From positions 1-64,000 of the forward strand of contig JADNRY010000010.1 in assembly GCA_015501585.1 (NCBI GenBank): DNA of 64,000 nucleotides, given 5' to 3'. Every line of letters begins with the position of its first letter. The first letter of the stretch is position 1. The position numbers and the translations under genes are program-made. Shown one piece after another: positions 44,952 through 54,400 of this stretch. The notes under the pieces were generated by a model, which was not told where the DNA came from, did not search any database, and saw nothing but the letters and a program-made list of their open reading frames with translations. This DNA comes from Rhodocollybia butyracea. Taxonomy: Eukaryota > Basidiomycota > Agaricomycetes > Agaricales > Omphalotaceae.

Positions 44952-45846
44952 ATGCGCTCTCTTCTTCTCTTTGCCTTCATAGCTAGCTGCGTGCTTGCTG
45001 TATACCCTATACCGGTGCCAGGGGGGAGAACAATCTGTCAGGATCATCATCGAAGCCCAAAGTAAGTGTTTACTGGGTTAATAGTACTACTACTACCTAC
45101 TAATACCTACATCTTGCCAGAAACCTCTCAGCTCCGACAATTCTGAAGCACTGTTGGTGCCAGCACCAGCCTCACATGTAAGTATGTACTGTCAGGTTAG
45201 TTGTACTATACCTAATAGTAATACCCGCATCTTGCCAGAAACGTCCTGCCGATGCATCAGTGGAGAATGTAAGTGTTTACTGGGTCAACCGTACTATACT
45301 CAATACCCACTTGCCAGGAACCACAAACAACCAAAAAAACCAAAACCTCGGATGTAAGTGTTTACCGGGCTAATCATACTATACCTAAAACCCCTCTTGG
45401 AAGATAATTCCTGCCACCATAATCTTTACTGATAAAAGTGGTACCATTATCTCTGGCCCTGAAATGGATAGCAGTCAGCAAAACAGTGTGACCAGGGAGA
45501 TCAGTTATGCAACAGGTTTGAGGCCTCTGAAGGGAAAAATGAAATACAAAGGTTCATATCAGCCAATGGATCCCAAAGGTCGAGGATGGATTTATTTCAC
45601 CCTCATTGGGCTATACAGCGAATGCACAAAGCAGAATCCATGTTTTGTGTGGCTAGCAAGAGGTCGTAAGTGCTACTCACTCTCAGATCTGGTTTTTCTC
45701 GTGTTCCTTATATACCCTTAGGTAGTATCAGTGGGGATGGAGCGACCAAATACCTGTATGGGAAGCACTATATTGGCGTTGGTCACCCAGGCGTTGTTCA
45801 CCCAGGCGTGGACCACTTGGCACCCTTTGGGGCTTACCTGAGGTAA
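44952..45846 (+). pseudogene. Secreted protein B, probably frameshifted copy
   Basis: Exons by homology: 44952-45061, 45121-45177, 45239-45268, 45318-45353, 45404-45665 and 45722-45846. The signal peptide (MRSLLLFAFIASCVLA) and the globular part (IIPATIIFTDKSGTI, then YFTLIGLYSEC, then WLARGR) are intact. In exon 1, the poly-G/A tract after GTGCCA is one base shorter than in copies A and C. This shifts the reading frame so that translation meets a stop at the start of the main exon. The C-terminus also ends early (AYLR). The 5' exons differ in number and length from A and C. Either a pseudogene or one sequencing error away from a gene. Confidence 0.6.
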
Positions 45847-46078
45847 CTGACAACTTGGATCAGGAGAAGCGACTGCAAGCTGAACATAGCGGGATTTCAT
45901 CGGAGTTTAACAAGGACTTTTCATTAAACCCTACGTGGCGCTCGGAGATGTCTGAGCACAGTTTTCCATAATATTGTCCTGTACTTTGTTATGTAGTTTG
46001 TGATCATTCCAAGTATAGCGCTTAGGCTTACTGTGATATAATCGAGGTATTGATCTCAGTAAGGGTCAGCAAATCCGA

Positions 46079-46794
46079 CCAGACCAAGACCCAAACCTCC
46101 TGTCTCTCGAAGAAAATACTACGCATGGGCGTGACTACTAAGTCTAAGACTTACACCCTTGCTAGAAAATAATGTCAGTAGCAAAAAATCAGTAAAAAAG
46201 TGACTTGTCCGATCTTCCAAATTAAATAAAAGCAGGCTCTTCGATAAAAACAGGGTTGTTGATACCGACTTGGTATGCATGTGGGATGTCAAATGAGCAT
46301 TACATTCTGGCATGCTGGCGCGTCGAGTATGTATCGGTGTGAACAGTGTGAATAGTTCTCTCAAGGTACTAAGAAGAATCAGCCACGTTTGGGAATCTAT
46401 CGAAAGAACAACAGCGCACGATAGCCTCGTATATCCCACGCTTATGCACTTTTGTTTTTCTATGTCCCCAAAAGATATACCATGTCGCGGCAGATGTTCC
46501 CCCGTCATAGGATTTGAGTTTGGTATGTAACGCGTAAAAATGCGTCTGGGCAATCCCAATGGAGAAGGTATCAGATAGTGGAATGGGGTGCAAGCATTGA
46601 GAAAGGATCTGGGTGTGATATAAGATAGATTATGGAGAAAGTCAAGTTGGGCTGTTAACTTACTTCGGCTTTTTCAGTAAAATCGGCATAGTTGGTGGTG
46701 ATATATTGATATGTCGAGTAACGTAGTCGTAAAGCAGATTTCGGATATGCACACGGAGAGTATCTTGCTGGCGCGCGTCTTCAAAGGTACCCAT
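46079..46794 (-). pseudogene. SHOC1/ZIP2-like 5' end copy (unit 3)
   Basis: Carries decayed exon 1 (MGTFEDARQQDTLRVHIRNL, from 46794), exon 2 (HPIPLSDTFSI), exon 3 and part of exon 4 (around 46095, like 39305-39345), with deletions and stops. It is the longest of the copied 5' ends and shows that the unit reached at least into exon 4. Confidence 0.75.
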
Positions 46795-46934
46795 TACAGT
46801 AAAGTCATTGGTAACGAAAGGATGAGCATTGATAATGGAGAAGCCTTCAAGCCGCGTCACTGCAAGTTAGCGGATAGTTTTTTTCCCCAAGCATCGCAGC
46901 GTCCTGAAAGGCTGAATTTTGAAGTTGAGCGTTA

Positions 46935-47356
46935 CAGCGCTGTCAGAAAATAATGTCAGTCGCAAAAAAGAAAAAAAAAAAAAAGAAAAAAAAAGAAATA
47001 GGTACGCGAGGATTGATGCGCTGATGCTTGATGGCCGATCCGTTTTGCGCTCTGAGATTTGTGCTTCCAGAGTACATTCCCTTCTTTTTTGTGCTTGCTG
47101 GCCCTTTACCGGTACTTATAACCAAGTCTTAGATTAATCTCGAGTATTTCTGTCCTCAATATGGGCTTCAGATCCTGGCTAATATGTGGGAAGCCCATGA
47201 CTAAGTTGGGAAGACAAGGGAGGATTTTGTTAGGATGGAGCAGGATGGAGCACTTTCAATTGCTTGACCCTTCACATCAAACATTGATGCTCGCGTACCT
47301 ATTTCTTTTTTTCGCGTTTCTTTTTCTGCGACTGACATTATTTTCTGACAGCGCTG
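46935..47356. mobile_element. TIR element, 422 bp, flanked by TA
   Basis: The ends are inverted copies of CAGCGCTGTCAGAAAATAAT and its continuation: 30 bp identical, then similar for about 80 bp in all, including an A-rich part and GAAATAGGTACGCGAG. TA flanks both sides (46933-46934 and 47357-47358), as for Tc1/mariner-type insertion. No transposase; non-autonomous. A decayed end with the same AGAAAATAATGTCAGT lies alone at about 46166-46181. Confidence 0.75.
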
Positions 47357-48137
47357 TAAGTAGTGAACCAAACCACCGTCGTCATCATCACAGCGCTAGC
47401 AGCATGACTTCCGATTCAGAACCACTGGCCAGCTCAGCTTCAAGTCGTCCCACAGTGATTCCTCCAGTTGGAGCTGGAGTTAACGCCATGCGAGCGGCAC
47501 CGCCTCTCGTCCCGACGTTGCATCAGAAGTAATACTTTCGGGGTCCGGTTTTGAAACCGCTGTAGAGTGAGAAGTGATCAAAGTCAGAATAGCCCAGGCG
47601 ATCATATGTTCTGTGACGGTAGTCATACGCGAGATGGCGCAGACGGCGCATGAACGTTAGCGCTAGTTAGCAGGACGAGCGTATTTGCAGTCGGCTCGGT
47701 CACCTCCTCGCTACGTCACACAGCGATCGCGGATGACGCGGACGACCGCAAGCTTGTCACGCTTTTTAGCGGTTGCAAATAGGCTCTATTGTATCATCGT
47801 TATGTTATCTCTTTTCCCTCAGCCTGCCAGGTCAAGCTTGTAACGTGGAGGAACGGAGACGACTGTTTGTACCTGCCCCTCTTTTGTCCCTGCAGTTCCC
47901 TGCGAGTCGAACAAGGTTGAACAGCACTACATTATCTACATACTTTGTCGAGCGTGGCGGTGCGGAGCCGGCTGTTCGGTTGGGGGACATCTTTGATCTG
48001 TGCTCTACTCCGAGTTTCTTCAAGGATAAAATTTAAAAAGCAACTTGCGACTAGAAATGTTCCCATCAATCTGCTGGCTCAGTCCCCCACCGAAATACAG
48101 CTTGCCGGTCAAGCTCCTTGCAAAATAACTCTCAAAA
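47357..48137. repeat. Upstream module of array unit 3
   Basis: Repeats the promoter region of secreted proteins A and B (blocks at 47455-47560 and 47825-48030). No gene. Confidence 0.6.
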
Positions 48138-49053
48138 ATGCGCCCTCTTCTTCTCTTTGTCTTCGTAGCTAGCTGCATGCTAGCTGTATACCCTGTACCG
48201 GTGCCAGGGGGGAAAAACAATGCGCCAGGATCATCGCCCAAAGTAAGTGTTGACTGGGTTGATTGTACTACCTGATACCCACACTTGCCAGAATTATCCC
48301 TTTCCGCCAGCTGTAAATGTTTACTTGGTTGACTGTACTACCTACTAATACCCACATCTTGCCAGGAACCTTCCGGCTCCGGCAATTCCAGAACACCAGC
48401 GGTGCCAGCGCCAGCACAAGAACAAGTAAGTGTTTACTGGGTCAACCGTAATACATAATACCCACATCTACCCAACAAAACCCAAGACTGTGCACGCAGA
48501 TGTAAGTGTTTACCAGGATAATCATACTATACCTAATACCCATTGGCAGATACCTTTCGCCACCGTGTTCTTCACTGACCGACTTGGTAATGAGCTCCCT
48601 GGAAAACTCTTCGACGACCAGAGTCGTTTTCTCACCACCGTGTTTGGTACAGCACTAGGCTTGACAGGCCGGCTGGGTGGCAGAATAACATACAAAGGTT
48701 CATATAAACCGCTGGAGCCCAACAAGGGGCCGCGGTTTTATTTCAAAGTTAAAGGACTGTACAAAGAATGTATGAATGAACCATGTTCTGGGTGGGCAGC
48801 AAGAGGTCGTGAGTAGTCGCTCCCGGATCACATTTTCCTCGCATTCCTTAGATACCCTTTTCTAGGTATATTCGTTCTTGATAAGAGCACAGGACAGTAT
48901 AAGAGCAAAGGCCGGTATAAGAAGTACTATATGGGCATCGGTCGAGGTGTAGGTGAGGACTTTAGAGCCCTCAAGGGCAAGCCTGAAGCAACCTTTTACA
49001 AGATGATAAGTGAATGGGAAGAGCTTAACGAGGCCCATATATTAGGCCTGTGA
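48138..49053 (+). CDS. Small secreted protein C of the local family (215 aa)
   Basis: Exons 48138-48242, 48292-48312, 48366-48425, 48487-48501, 48550-48808 and 48866-49053 (648 nt). Signal peptide MRPLLLFVFVASCMLA. The linker exons are almost identical to copy A, including the lost CCAG acceptor before the 15-nt exon, so A and C are the closest pair. The globular part carries local changes (KLFDDQSRFL, then GRITYKGSYKPLEPNKG), some shared with copy B (YKGSY), which suggests gene conversion or mosaic ancestry. It ends EWEELNEAHILGL. Function unknown; secretion inferred from the N-terminus. Confidence 0.7.
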
Positions 49054-49429
49054 TAATCCCCTCTATGGTGATTGATGACCTAGAAAGCAAAAGCAAAAGT
49101 TCACAGAGAGCTTTGGCTTTTTACCTAAAGGTGTTTATTCTCGTTCCCCGCTTCCATCCAACACATCATTGCTAATGCGAGGCACTGTAATGGCTCTCAT
49201 ATATCCTCAGACACTTCGGTTTCTCGAAACCATTGGGAGGGAAGTTTTAATGGGATGAGCTTATACGACACGAGTGTGTCGAACAAAGATTTCCTGCAAA
49301 CACGGGCCGCCAAGCTATTGCACTTGAGAGTGTCTTGCCATTCTTATTTAACGTCGACCTCATAAGGGGGATTGTTTTAGGGCTTATAGACGGAGGCCAA
49401 GTCTGATCTCATTCATTGTCGCTATGACG
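49054..49429. other. Intergenic, no gene seen
   Basis: About 375 bp downstream of secreted protein C; nothing recognised. Confidence 0.5.
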
Positions 49430-49766
49430 CGCGATATCTTCGTCTATGATGCACTTGCGAGATGCACTTTTGTCTTTTAACGTCTCTAAAAATGTCGCGG
49501 CAGATGAGCCGGCTGGTTTTTTTGTCGCGAGCTCGGTGTTTAACGCGTAAAAAACGCGTCAGGGCATCACAAGGAAGCCGAACGGAGAGGTGCAAGCATT
49601 AAGAAAGGATCTGGATGCGATATAAGATAAATTGTGGAGAAAGTCAGGTTGGGTTGTTACCTTCCTTCGTTGATGGCTTTTTCAGTAAAATCGACATAGC
49701 TGGTGGTGATATGTCGAGTAGTCGTAAAGCAAGTTTCCTGTTGATAGGCATCTTCAAAGATACTAC
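49430..49766 (-). pseudogene. SHOC1/ZIP2-like exon 1-2 copy (unit 4), split by a retrotransposon
   Basis: 49430-49560 resembles exon 2 and 49670-49766 resembles exon 1. The leader resumes after the LTR element at 51385 (ATTGGTAGCGAGAAGATGAG, like 46806-46826) to about 51440. Confidence 0.65.
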
Positions 49767-49932
49767 TGTTGGTTAATAAAGACTCCTAGACTCTTAGATG
49801 GCTCTGAGATGGCTCTGAGATGGCGGTTCAAGACTACTATTAGATTGTTATCAAGGGTTGTAGTTACACATCATTTGTATATATGTGTTTGTCCACAGCC
49901 TCGATTGAGCAGCCCAGGATAAATATCCAACA
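49767..49932 (-). repeat. 3' LTR (element orientation), 166 bp
   Basis: TGTTGG...CCAACA; looks identical to 51219-51384. Confidence 0.85.
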
Positions 49933-49979
49933 CTCCCCTCTGCGAAACAAAGAGAGCTCCCCCTAAGCTATAAATATAA

Positions 49980-51077
49980 TCAAGCATGAAAATCAATATA
50001 CTCCTCCTCTTCAAAGGGTGGACAAGTAGGATGAGCAGAAAAACCATAAGTATCAATAGGAGCAATGAAATGTGAAGAGATGTTATTGGGAGGATTGTGA
50101 GTGATGTGCGCAGTGTCATATGTGCGGTTAAGACACCAGTGCTTTACTTCCTCTGGCATGTCCTTGACACAGTTAGAAGCCTTGTGCGACATACCTCCAC
50201 AACGGTGACAGCCATCCATAGACATATCGCACCAGCGATTTCCGCCACTGTCTATAAATCCTTGTCCATCTTCATGGCCGCTTCCATTGGAAGCTCCCCC
50301 TCTTCCTCCCCCTCTACCACTAAAACTTTCCCTAGTACCAGATCCATTCCGACTTCCTCCTTTACTTCCCTTTCGGAAAGCTGTAGCATAAGCATGAGCA
50401 GCCTCTACACGGGAGGATGGTTCAGACGGGTTATTAATCCCATCTAAAATTTCATCGGCTCTCTTCTCAGGGTCAAATGAAACCATAGCACTCTCAAGAA
50501 CAGTGCGGCAGGTTTTAAGATTGGGCTCGCCAGTAGGTTGGGCAAGAAGAGATGTTTTCCAGGCCTCGAATGATGAATGAAGGTTCTGAAGCATGATATC
50601 CTTGTGATAACTATCAGAGATTGTTTCACCGGAAGGGAGTAGTGCCTGAAGACGAGCACGCATATCATCCAAAGCATCAAGATAGACTTTGGTTGGTTTA
50701 AGCGGATCATGCGTAATGCGGTGATAGGCAGCACGTGTAGCTGAACGTGAGGAAAATGATGATTTTTCAAAATAGGAGACAAGTGCACTCCAGATTTCGG
50801 AAGCATTTGTCTTATCCTTGTAGATGTTTCGGCAGTCTCGATTAGTGAGGGATTTAATGATGGACGCAGCCTGTGAGTTGAGTCGATCCCATTCCTTGGC
50901 ATCAGCAGCCTCTGATGGACGTGAAGTCAACCCTGTGGCAATCTTGGCGCTCTGACCATCTGCACTAAGCACCATTTGCAGAACATCCTCTTTCCAGTTG
51001 CTCCAGTCATCAGCATTTGTAGTGGAAAGTAGGGGAATGTTCCTTCCAAGATTAAGAAGAGCTGAAAGTGTGGCCAT
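49980..51077 (-). CDS. Copia-type Gag with zinc knuckle (365 aa)
   Basis: Single-exon ORF from the ATG at 51077. The N-terminal two thirds have the helical Gag pattern of Ty1-copia elements (UBN2-like: DDWSNWKEDVLQMVLSADGQ, then EIWSALVSYFEK, then KVYLDALDDMRARLQALLP). A Gly/Arg-rich stretch follows (FSGRGGGRGGASNG). Then comes one CCHC zinc knuckle, C-HR-C-GGMS-H-KASN-C, which binds RNA. The C-terminus is acidic (FEEEEYIDFHA), where a copia polyprotein would normally pass into protease. The frame is fully open, so the protein may still be made and could package its own RNA. Confidence 0.8.
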   Translation of the reverse strand: MATLSALLNLGRNIPLLSTTNADDWSNWKEDVLQMVLSADGQSAKIATGLTSRPSEAADAKEWDRLNSQAASIIKSLTNRDCRNIYKDKTNASEIWSALVSYFEKSSFSSRSATRAAYHRITHDPLKPTKVYLDALDDMRARLQALLPSGETISDSYHKDIMLQNLHSSFEAWKTSLLAQPTGEPNLKTCRTVLESAMVSFDPEKRADEILDGINNPSEPSSRVEAAHAYATAFRKGSKGGSRNGSGTRESFSGRGGGRGGASNGSGHEDGQGFIDSGGNRWCDMSMDGCHRCGGMSHKASNCVKDMPEEVKHWCLNRTYDTAHITHNPPNNISSHFIAPIDTYGFSAHPTCPPFEEEEYIDFHA

Positions 51078-51202
51078 AGTGAATGAATATGAGTCGTTGA
51101 AAAGGGATTGGGGATGGGATGATGAAATGAGTGAGATTGAGTGATTGGGTGAAAAGTAAAGCTCCTAGATGATGAATAAAACTCTTAGATGTATAGTGTG
51201 GA

Positions 51203-51218
51203 CACGGGGCCCATAACC
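51203..51218 (-). other. Primer-binding site, initiator tRNA-Met half type
   Basis: On the minus strand, directly after the 5' LTR: GGTTATGGGCCCCGTG. GGTTATGAGCCC is the complement of the anticodon stem-loop of initiator tRNA-Met, the half-tRNA primer used by copia and Ty5; one mismatch. Confidence 0.6.
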
Positions 51219-51384
51219 TGTTGGTTAATAAAGACTCCTAGACTCTTAGATGGCTCTGAGATGGCTCTGAGATGGCGGTTCAAGACTACTATTAGATTGT
51301 TATCAAGGGTTGTAGTTACACATCATTTGTATATATGTGTTTGTCCACAGCCTCGATTGAGCAGCCCAGGATAAATATCCAACA
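51219..51384 (-). repeat. 5' LTR (element orientation), 166 bp
   Basis: TGTTGG...CCAACA, followed by the target duplication ACTAC at 51385-51389. Confidence 0.85.
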
Positions 51385-51440
51385 ACTACATGTCATTGGT
51401 AGCGAGAAGATGAGTGTTGACGACAAAGCGCATTTCTACA

Positions 51441-54400
51441 AGTTCTTTGATGAGTTGGAGCACATATTTTTCTGCGAGCCTCGCAGCATCTTGTGATGTA
51501 GGTGTAACGCGTAATTGTCAATTTCTTTCCTTCGACATGACTGAAGATCTGCGTTTCCTGCCCCCGGCGCCTGCCTACCTCTACTTCTCCGCGTCAGCGC
51601 TCTTGCGGTCCAATTTTGGTTTCGGTCTCAACTCCCCCTACACATCCATCCAGCCGTCAAGAACCACAAACGGAATCGACATATAGAACAAATCTGAGAA
51701 GTCGGAGTTTTGCGCAACTCCAGCTTCGACCTTGGCTTCGATGGGTGGCGGGTTGAGATTGAATATCTCGCGTTGAGATTTGGTTGGCCCGATCATGGTA
51801 ACCAGCAACAGAGCATAGTTTTGAGTCAGAGGAAGGAAGGTAGCGCCTCGCGTACCCATCTCAGTACCTTCCGCTTTTCAGATTGCACACATTGATAAAA
51901 CTTTACTCAGGGACAAATTGCCGATGAATGGTGGAGGACTTCGAGGACAGTCAAAGGTTGAGGACCAGGGAGGGTTGATGGACCAGGGAGGGTCGATGAA
52001 ACAAGTTGCCCTTGAGGCTTTGATTATACAAGAAGAGTTCGGAACTGCATCAGCAAAAATGAAACCGCTCATGGTATGTGCCGGAGGTCAGACCAAGCCT
52101 CATGTGGGCCCACCGGAGTCTGCCTCACAAGCATTGTGAGAATTGATACTACTACTGCTTTCTTCATGAGGCCTCACTACCGCTCAATTGCTTGCGATAC
52201 TCTAGATTTGACACTGGTTAGCATGCGTTCTATCTATGATCAAAGATTCAGCCCACTAACAACGGCGAAATCGCCCGGAGAGGATACAATTACCGGCTAT
52301 CGAGTCGGTAAATACTTTCAGTACGAGTGTGTGTTTGTCTGGGCTTGGTGCAGGAGATGGAAGCAATAAGCACTGCCACACACGCCACTGATAAGGTTCA
52401 CGTGGGCTTTCTGACCGAGATGTTTACTACTAGTACCATATTACCGACTACGATATCGCGTTAGCTGTTCTATCCAGTTGCTAGTGGATTTTCCAGGTGG
52501 GCCTAGTCCACCTCTTCGCCGCCAAACTGTTTCAGTCTATGCCTCTGCCTAAATTGCAAACTTTTTCTCCACAGACCACGATCTCTCTCTTCCTTTAGTT
52601 AAGCTTCCCCTCTACTATTTTTTCTACTGTTAACCAGAGATGGGTCTACTCGTGAAAACAATAATCTTCTCCCACTGCTTGTGCTCCTCTGAAGAATTTC
52701 CGCGTCCGATAGGATCATTTTCACGCTATTTTGTTGAGTATACTCACTACGACGGCCAACAGCTATCGCCTTCCAATTCCTGGACACCGGGATCTACTGC
52801 AACCGAGAATGAAATGTTGAAATGGAAATTTCATGCAGCTCCTTACCATTACTTATATGTCGTCACACGAAATTATTTACAGAAACCACTTCGCCAAAGT
52901 TATCATCTCCGATCATGGCTTGAAGGATATTTCAACAACACTGGTAGAAGCCTGCAGAAGCGCTAGTATGACCGCTACCAGCTGACGTGACTATAGATCC
53001 GAAGACTAGCTTTGTAACACGGTTACTCTTGGGTCGTCTCTTCTATTCTTCGCTCGGTCTCCGGTCAGCTCCCTATATCTGCTCAGCTCCTATACTTTCA
53101 ACTCTTCCCAGAGACTTTTCCCTGGATTCTCCTACCCGTTTTCCTGTATCTAGATAATTTCCTTAACTAACGCCCCTCTTATCGGTCTTGGAATGGATCT
53201 TGGCTCTAGCAGGCACTTTAGCTTAGGCTCGAACTTCCTGGAATTCAAAGGTGAAGGGCCTATCACAGTCCTCGATTTTTCTGGGCACGTCCTGCCTACG
53301 CATGGAAGCCACGTTTTCAAAAAATAAAACTCAATTCTGCTCAGGCCGAACACATTGCTCCCTCGAAGAACTCTCGGAGCTAAAGTGGTTGCTTGACGTT
53401 CGGCAGGTCATCGATCATCTCTTATCCCCATTTTTATTTCATCTTACTCCAAATAAAGCTTTCTGGCGCCATACTCGTCTTGTACGTCGTAAGATGAACT
53501 GGGTGCCTGGCTCATGCCGCCCAATGGATTGGCGTCCGCTGCATTGCCGCTCATCGACCGGTAACTGATATTTCCTGGTCGTCACGTCTGCTTCCACGTT
53601 AATAACATCGTGCCGACTATCCGCAAATCGGCTATCCATTCAGACTCCACTATGAAGAGAGCTAATCAGGTTAGTCTGCTGCTTTGACTTGACCTTTTGA
53701 GTCCATCTGAATCGCATCTATTGAGAATTGCCTCACAGAGACCGGATTTTGTTTTCGTCTCTTCTACTGGTTCCGTACCTGGACTATATATCACTCTCAA
53801 CACCGCTATCACCCAACTACGCCTGTCCATCAGTAGCTATCTTACGAGCCTGTGTTTGGCTGCTTTAAGTAAACCTTTCTCTCCCCAAGCTTTCAAAGAC
53901 TTCCCGCCCCAAGTTCCTCGTTTTCATCGGGGAATCGCTCGGGATGTACCTCACGGCTACCGCTTTAGGCCACCCACGTTCTCCTCTCGACGGCATATAG
54001 TGCCTCCCCGACGTCGAATTTTATCCCATTATTTCCTCGTCTTCCACCCGCTTTATCCTTGGCTTAAAGTCGGTCCAGTCTTGGTTATCTGCGCAGGCAT
54101 GTATTTAGTTGAGTACCCTCCCATAAACTCCTTGGAGATCGAGTCTCAGATAGCCAAGTCTGTTATCTGAGCAAATTTAACCTGTTTCGAACACTGCATA
54201 TGAGGACGCGAAAGACGATTCTCACATGCATGCCAGTGTGTAGTGGATGGTCCAGTGGAGTTCCAGACGTTTGGAAAAATGGTTAATGAAGGCAATGATG
54301 CCGTGGCCGTGGCATTCTACGCAGATTCAGTAAACTTACATCTGTGCAGTTCCACGGTTTTTTGAAGGTAAATTTGCAAGGAATCAAGGACCAAGGCCCT

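Larger units (their letters stand above)
49767..51384 (-). mobile_element. Gag-only LTR retrotransposon (TR-GAG type), 1,618 bp
   Basis: Two 166-bp LTRs (49767-49932 and 51219-51384) look identical by eye. They begin TGTTGG and end CCAACA, and the 5-bp target duplication ACTAC (49762-49766 and 51385-51389) is perfect. The internal 1,286 bp code for a single Gag on the minus strand, so the 5' LTR is the right-hand one. A primer site GGTTATGGGCCC abuts it, and a purine tract CGCAGAGGGGAG (49933-49944, minus strand) precedes the other LTR. There is no protease, integrase or reverse transcriptase and no room for them. Identical LTRs mean a recent insertion, and pol must come from another element. 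Confidence 0.85.

Noticed and set aside
46960..47000. A-rich tract as a retroposed poly-A tail
   Set aside because: It lies inside the inverted end of the TA-flanked element and has a mirrored counterpart on the other side.
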